NCBI RefSeq assembly: GCF_000744655.1
Contig: NZ_JQMJ01000004.1
Location: forward strand, 124,001-188,000
Reading direction: 5' to 3'
DNA from: Streptacidiphilus rugosus AM-16
GTDB taxonomy: Bacteria; Actinomycetota; Actinomycetes; Streptomycetales; Streptomycetaceae
Length of the DNA: 64,000 nt
The translations under genes and the position numbers were made by a program. Positions 59,689 through 64,000 of this stretch are shown piece after piece (position 1 is the stretch's first letter; each line of letters starts with the position of its first letter). Below the pieces are notes generated by a model. That model was not told where the DNA came from and did no database searches. It worked only from the letters and a program-made list of their open reading frames with translations.

Positions 59689-60705
59689 TCATGACATCCG
59701 AAACTCCTCGTCCGGGCGTTCCCGCGCGGGTCGGCCACGGCGACCGCGCACGTCGGCGCGGAGCGCCTGCGGGCCGCCTGCGGCGAACCGGCCGCGCCAG
59801 GCGGTGACGATCGCCTCGGACTGCCCGACGTCCCTGGCCACCTCGGCCACCGTCGCGCTCTGACAGGCGAGCACGATCCTCGACCGGAGCGCCAGCGCGC
59901 CGTCCACCGTGTCGAGCAGCGCCCAGGCCTCGAGCCAGGCGCGCTCCCTGGCGTCCAGGGCGGGGCCGCAGCCGCCCGGATGCGCGCGCCGGCGCGCCGC
60001 GGCGTGGAGCCGGTAGGCGGTCCGGACGCAGACCCGGCCGTGCTGGTCCCGCAGTTCGCGCCAGGTCGTGCCGGTCGGGTTCGGCTGCGGGTCGCCCGGC
60101 TCGGCGGGGCCGGCGCTGAGGTCGATGCCGGCCCGGCGCGCCCATTCGAGCAGACTGGTCAGCACCGCCCCGATCCGCGGCTCGGGGCCCGACTGCAGCG
60201 CCGCCTGAAGGCGGAACAGCTGAGGAACGCGGTCCAGCAGCTCCGGAGCGAAACTGGACCGCGTCCACTGCGCGACCCGGCCCTCCGGGCCGAGCAGGGT
60301 CTGCTCGTAGACCAGCCCGGTCCGGCCCGGCGCGACCCCCAGCGCCTCCGCCTCCGCGCGCACCAGCGGCGCCCTGCGCAGCCAGGCTGTGGGCACGCTG
60401 GCCTCGTCGATCTCGACGAGCGGCTGCGGAAAGACGTTCTCGTACGCGTCCTCGGACGCGGGCGCGCCGCCGCGCTCGCCGAGCGCGTAGGTGCCGAGCT
60501 TGTCGCCGCGCACCAGTCCACGCTCGGTGAGGAGTTCGAGCGCCTCCCGGACGGTCTGCCGGGTCACGCCGTGATGCTCCGCCAGATCCCTTTGCGAGGG
60601 CAGGTTGTGACCCGGCGGCACTCCCCCTGCCCTGATCCCACTTTCGATGTCGCGCGCGACCTTCTCGAAGGCGCGCAGCTCGGTTCCCGCAAGCACGGTA
60701 GGCAT
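59689..60705 (-). CDS. GntR-family regulator with a C-terminal IS630-like helix-turn-helix
   Basis: 338 residues from the ATG at 60705. The N-terminal GntR winged helix (FEKVARDIESGIRAGGVPPG, LPSQRDLAEHHGVTRQTVREALELLTERGL) is followed by a UTRA-like ligand domain (about 95-250, with VYEQTLLGPEGRVAQWTRSSF). The last 75 residues read ALRSRIVLACQSATVAEVARDVGQSEAIVTAWRGRFAAGGPQALRADV in parts, which looks like the N-terminal helix-turn-helix of IS630-type transposases (R-x-R-I-V-L...VA...WR-RF--GG--AL). Two DNA-binding domains at opposite ends are unusual. It may regulate the GNAT gene divergently 143 bp away. Confidence 0.82.
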   Translation of the reverse strand: MPTVLAGTELRAFEKVARDIESGIRAGGVPPGHNLPSQRDLAEHHGVTRQTVREALELLTERGLVRGDKLGTYALGERGGAPASEDAYENVFPQPLVEIDEASVPTAWLRRAPLVRAEAEALGVAPGRTGLVYEQTLLGPEGRVAQWTRSSFAPELLDRVPQLFRLQAALQSGPEPRIGAVLTSLLEWARRAGIDLSAGPAEPGDPQPNPTGTTWRELRDQHGRVCVRTAYRLHAAARRRAHPGGCGPALDARERAWLEAWALLDTVDGALALRSRIVLACQSATVAEVARDVGQSEAIVTAWRGRFAAGGPQALRADVRGRRGRPARERPDEEFRMS

Positions 60706-60848
60706 GGCGAAAGAGACCCCCACGATCGCTTCCACGGACGGCCGGTCGGCCGCACGGACCACCCTAGATGATTGGTCTACACCAATCCAACCGTGCGGCG
60801 CGCCGGGATCGCCGGGCCGCGCGCGCACCGCTCTGCGAGAATCGCGTC

Positions 60849-61394
60849 ATGCTCGAGTTCCTGCCGGTCAGCCCCGAACGCGGGGGCGATCTGGAGCGCT
60901 TCTCCTCCCGGCACGGGAAGTTCCGCTACTGCTCCTGCATGCGGTGGCGGATGACCAGTGCCGAGTTCAAGGCCTCGGACAAGGAGGCCAGGGTCGCCGC
61001 GCTCGCGGCCCTGGCCGAGGACGGCGAGCCCGTCGGCGTGCTGGCCTACGACGACGGGGAGCCGGTCGGGTGGTGCGCGGTCGCACCGCGCGAGGGGTTC
61101 CGGGGACTGGAGCGCTACCGCGCGCTGGCGAGAGTCGACGAGACGCCGGTCTGGTCCGTGGTCTGCCTCTTCGTGGACGCCTCCGCACGTCGTCAGGGCC
61201 TGACCACGGGGCTGCTGCGGGCCGCCGCGCGCTACGCGGTCGCGGCGGGAGCCGGGGTCGTCGAGGGCTACCCCGTCGAGCCCGACGCCCGGCTCTACAC
61301 GTACATGGGCTCACCGGCCGCGTTCGCCGCTGCCGGGTTCCACGACGTCACGCCGCCCGGGCGGGAGCGCCGGGTCTTCCGCTACGTCCCCTGA
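60849..61394 (+). CDS. GNAT-family N-acetyltransferase
   Basis: 181 residues. An N-terminal Cys-containing segment (FRYCSCMRWRM) precedes the acetyl-CoA domain: VCLFVDASARRQGLTTGLLRAAARYAV (motif A, R/Q-x-x-G-x-x/A) at about 105-131 and PAAFAAAGFHDVTPPG at the end. The family with the CxCM-like N-terminus is frequent in actinobacteria and unassigned. It is divergent from the GntR regulator 143 bp away and convergent with the GltD-like gene. Confidence 0.88.
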   Translation: MLEFLPVSPERGGDLERFSSRHGKFRYCSCMRWRMTSAEFKASDKEARVAALAALAEDGEPVGVLAYDDGEPVGWCAVAPREGFRGLERYRALARVDETPVWSVVCLFVDASARRQGLTTGLLRAAARYAVAAGAGVVEGYPVEPDARLYTYMGSPAAFAAAGFHDVTPPGRERRVFRYVP

Positions 61395-61422
61395 GCGATG
61401 GCGGCGTGTCGGTCGATGCGGT

Positions 61423-62955
61423 TCAGGCGGCCAGCGGGCGATCCGTGGCGGTGACCGGTGCGGGCAGGGTCGTCGCCCCGGTCAGGTAGCGGTCCACGGC
61501 GGCCGCGGCGGCGCGGCCCTCCGCGACGGCCCAGACGATCAGGGACTGCCCGCGACCCGCGTCACCCGCCACGAAGACGCCGGGCGCACCGCCGGCGAAG
61601 TCCGCGGCGCGGGCGAAGGCGCCGCTCGGTGCGAGCCCCAGGCCGAGCTGCTCGGCCAGACCGCTGTCCGGCTCAGGTCCGGTGAAGCCGAGGGCGAGCA
61701 GCACCAGGTCGGCACGGACCTCGTACTCCGTGCCCGGCAGGGGACGCCGGGTGCCGGGTTCGGCCTCCATCAGCTCCAGGCAGCGCACCCGGCCCCGGTC
61801 GTCGCCCTCGAAGCGCACGGTCGCCGCGGCGAAGACCCGCACGTCGCGCTCGAACTCCGGCACCTGCCGCAGTCGCTCGGGCGCGCCGCCGGCGATCCCA
61901 CCGTCGGCCACCAGCTCGCGTCCCTCCTCGTGGGCCGGCGAGACGCGGTGGATGCGCGGGTGGACCGGCCAGGGCTCGGCGTCGGTGCGGTCGGGGCCGG
62001 GCAGCGGTTTGATGTCCATCTGCACCACCGAGGCCGCCCCCTGCCGCAGCACCGTGCCCAGACAGTCGGCGCCGGTGTCGCCACCGCCGACGATCGCGAC
62101 GTGCCGCCCCTCGGCGCTCACCGCCGGGGCCGGGAGGTCGTCGCCTTGCTGGACCCGGTTGGCCTGGGTCAGGTACTCCATCGCCTGATGGATGCCGGCC
62201 AGCTCGCGCCCCGGCACCGGCAGCTCGCGCGGCAGGGTCGCGCCGACCGCGACGACCAGGGCGTCGTGGCGGCGCAGCAGGTCCCCCGCGTCGACCTGCC
62301 GGCCGACGGCCACGCCCGTCCGGAAGACGGTGCCCTCGGCGCGCAGCTGGGCCAGGCGCCGGTCCAGCAGCTGCTTCTCCATCTTGAAGCTGGGGATCCC
62401 GTAGCGGAGCAGGCCGCCGGGGCGGTCGTCGCGCTCGTAGACGGCGACCTGGTGACCGGCCCTGGTCAGCTGCTGGGCGGCGGCGAGCCCGGCCGGCCCC
62501 GAGCCCACCACGCCGACGCTGAAGCCGCTCAGCCGCGCGGGCGGCAGCGGGCGGATCCAGCCGTTCTCCCAGGCGCGTTCGACGATCGCCAGCTCGATGT
62601 TCTTGATCGTCACGGGGTCCGCGTCGATCGACAGCACGCAGCCGCTCTCGCACGGGGCCGGGCACAGGAAGCCGGTGAACTCGGGGAAGTTGTTCGTGGC
62701 GTGCAGCAGCTCGCTCGCCGCGGCCCAGTCGCCGAGCGCGACCCTGGCGTTCCAGTCCGGGATGAGGTTCCCCAGCGGACAGGCATGGTGGCAGAACGGG
62801 ATGCCGCAGTCCATGCAGCGGCCGGCCTGCGGTTCGACGATCGGCAGCAGCGCGCCGGGCCGGTGCACCTCCCGCCAGTCCCCCAGGCGCTCGGCGACGG
62901 AGCGCAGCGGCCAGCTGCGGCGCGGGGTGGTGAGAAAGCCCCATGGGTCGGCCAT
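61423..62955 (-). CDS. gltD: Glutamate synthase small subunit-like flavoprotein
   Basis: 510 residues. N-terminal iron-sulfur cysteines C-M-D-C-G-I-P-F-C and CPLGNLIPDWN, then CPAPCESGCVLS, are those of the GltD [4Fe-4S] domain. The FAD-binding motif is VGVVGSGPAGLAAAQQL and the NADPH motif VAIVGGGDTGADCLGT. It transfers electrons from NADPH to the large glutamate synthase subunit GltB. No gltB lies next to it, whereas gltB and gltD are usually adjacent; it could serve a distant gltB or act as a stand-alone reductase of the GltD/DPYD-like group. The ATG at 62955 gives the normal N-terminus. Confidence 0.92.
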   Translation of the reverse strand: MADPWGFLTTPRRSWPLRSVAERLGDWREVHRPGALLPIVEPQAGRCMDCGIPFCHHACPLGNLIPDWNARVALGDWAAASELLHATNNFPEFTGFLCPAPCESGCVLSIDADPVTIKNIELAIVERAWENGWIRPLPPARLSGFSVGVVGSGPAGLAAAQQLTRAGHQVAVYERDDRPGGLLRYGIPSFKMEKQLLDRRLAQLRAEGTVFRTGVAVGRQVDAGDLLRRHDALVVAVGATLPRELPVPGRELAGIHQAMEYLTQANRVQQGDDLPAPAVSAEGRHVAIVGGGDTGADCLGTVLRQGAASVVQMDIKPLPGPDRTDAEPWPVHPRIHRVSPAHEEGRELVADGGIAGGAPERLRQVPEFERDVRVFAAATVRFEGDDRGRVRCLELMEAEPGTRRPLPGTEYEVRADLVLLALGFTGPEPDSGLAEQLGLGLAPSGAFARAADFAGGAPGVFVAGDAGRGQSLIVWAVAEGRAAAAAVDRYLTGATTLPAPVTATDRPLAA

Positions 62956-63203
62956 GGCGGGCTCCGTCGGATCGTCCGGGGGTTCGGTGGGGTCGGCTCG
63001 GGCCGTTGCCCCTGCGTCCACCATCCGCGCAGGCCACAGGGGTGTCAAACGCGCCACGCCGCGGCGCCGCGGACGGGCGGTGCAGCACGGACGGGGGCGC
63101 GACCGGCCTGTCGGGGCGGGGCGACTGCTCCGGTGGGGTGGACCGGGCGGCGACGCGCGGGTGGGCGGCGGGCCGGCGGCTGCGCCCGTGTTGACCTGGA
63201 GCC

Positions 63204-63995
63204 ATGCGCTTCTTGACGACTTCGGTGCTCGCGCTCGGACTCGCGGTCGGGTTGGGCCTGGCCGCCCCGGCGGGTGGCGCGGGGCGGCAGGTCGACGCCA
63301 CCGCGACGCGACCGCTTCCGCTCGCCGGGCGGACCGTGGTGCTGGACCCCGGCCACAACCCGGGCAACGCCGGCCACCGGGCGGAGATCAACGCGTTCGT
63401 CGACGTCGGCAACGGCCGCAAGCCGTGCAACACGACCGGCACCGCGACCGCCGACGGCTACCGCGAGGCCGATTTCACCCTGGACCTGGCCAGGCGGGTG
63501 CGGACGCTGCTGCTCGCCGAGGGGGCGCGCGTCGTGCTCACCCACGACGGCGACCGGCCGTGGGGCCCGTGCGTGACCGAGCGGGCCGCCATCGGCAACC
63601 GGGCCGGCGCCGACGCCCTGGTCGCGCTGCACGCCGACGGCGCGGCGGCGGCCGGGTACGGCTTCCACGTGATCCTTCCCGCCCTGGTCGTCGCGGGCGC
63701 GGCCGACACCCGGCCGATCGTGGGGCCCTCGCGCCGTCTCGGGCTGGCCCTGCGCGCCTCCTTCGCGGCGGCGACCGGTGAGCCGTACGCCACCTACCTC
63801 GGCGGCGGCAGCGGCCTGATGGTCAGGTCCGACCTGGGCGGTCTCAACCTGTCGAAGGTGCCCGCGGTCTTCGTCGAGTGCGGCAACATGCACAACACCG
63901 CCGACGCGGCCCGCCTCTCCGCCGCCGTCTGGCGCGAGGACGCGGCGCACGGCGTGGCGCTCGGCATCACCGCCTTCCTGACCGCAGGGACATGA
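63204..63995 (+). CDS. Secreted N-acetylmuramoyl-L-alanine amidase (Amidase_3)
   Basis: 263 residues. A signal peptide (FLTTSVLALGLAVGLGLAAPAGGAG) precedes the amidase domain. The zinc ligands of the Ami_3 family are placed as expected: His in VVLDPGHNPGNAG, Glu in ADGYREADFTL, and His in LVALHADGAAAAGYG, with the catalytic Glu in VPAVFVECGNMHN. It cleaves the bond between MurNAc and the peptide stem in peptidoglycan outside the cell. It is the last gene in the window; its stop at 63993-63995 is present, so it is complete. Confidence 0.93.
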   Translation: MRFLTTSVLALGLAVGLGLAAPAGGAGRQVDATATRPLPLAGRTVVLDPGHNPGNAGHRAEINAFVDVGNGRKPCNTTGTATADGYREADFTLDLARRVRTLLLAEGARVVLTHDGDRPWGPCVTERAAIGNRAGADALVALHADGAAAAGYGFHVILPALVVAGAADTRPIVGPSRRLGLALRASFAAATGEPYATYLGGGSGLMVRSDLGGLNLSKVPAVFVECGNMHNTADAARLSAAVWREDAAHGVALGITAFLTAGT

Positions 63996-64000
63996 CGCGC

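Overview
The window is very GC-rich (roughly 72% by eye), uses GTG starts freely, has strong G/C bias at third codon positions, and carries gene families typical of the Streptomycetaceae: an SPW-repeat membrane protein, an SCO4402-like protein, SigK/anti-SigK, LacI-controlled xylan genes, an arylamine N-acetyltransferase and many secreted proteins. It is chromosomal or large-replicon DNA from a Streptomyces, Kitasatospora or Streptacidiphilus-type actinomycete; the genus cannot be fixed from the sequence alone. No rRNA, tRNA or CRISPR array was seen.

Layout. 1-7.8 kb: end of an MFS exporter, a methyltransferase, small hypothetical proteins, a frameshifted gene, a secreted protein, a beta-lactamase-fold lipoprotein and an arylamine N-acetyltransferase. 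7.8-12.3 kb: a tautomerase gene split by an IS200/IS605-type element (damaged tnpA, tnpB with intact catalytic motifs), which is itself split by an IS4-family element carrying a lipoprotein passenger gene. 12.3-22.1 kb: a frameshifted HEAT-like gene, a TOPRIM protein, a YtrA-type GntR/ABC operon with a 15-bp operator palindrome, a GNAT enzyme, a 12-repeat solenoid protein, a WD40 protein and a histidine phosphatase. 22.2-30.6 kb: a large secreted lectin/carbohydrate-binding protein, then an FtsX-type ABC exporter facing a two-component system.

30.7-33.9 kb: a ParA-ParB pair, a protein resembling a tyrosine recombinase that lacks the C-terminal catalytic residues, and directly behind it about 140 bp holding six consecutive short palindromes, five of them closed by GAA or GGA triplet loops. 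Streptomyces telomeres look like this, which makes it the most unusual stretch of the window. 33.9-42.5 kb: an FAD monooxygenase with divergent TetR, a P-loop kinase, a methyltransferase, LysR with its divergent target, SigK/anti-SigK and a ferritin-like protein.

42.5-51.8 kb is one functional unit for xylan use: an ABC importer (binding protein plus two permeases) co-transcribed with a GH3 glycosidase, a divergent LacI repressor, a secreted GH10 xylanase with CBM2 and a CE4 deacetylase. The importer and the xylanase have near-identical promoter layouts (TTGACG, 17 nt, TAGG-T, then the same 11-bp motif), and the xylanase carries the CGAAAGTTTCG operator. 51.8-64 kb: an SPW protein, an MMPL transporter, small enzymes, an APC permease, a GntR regulator fused to an IS630-like helix-turn-helix, a GltD-type flavoprotein without GltB beside it, and a secreted amidase.

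Three genes contain frameshifts whose two halves read as one protein (2.45, 7.83 and 13.28 kb), and tnpA is damaged as well. Whether the first three are natural or sequencing errors cannot be told from the sequence.
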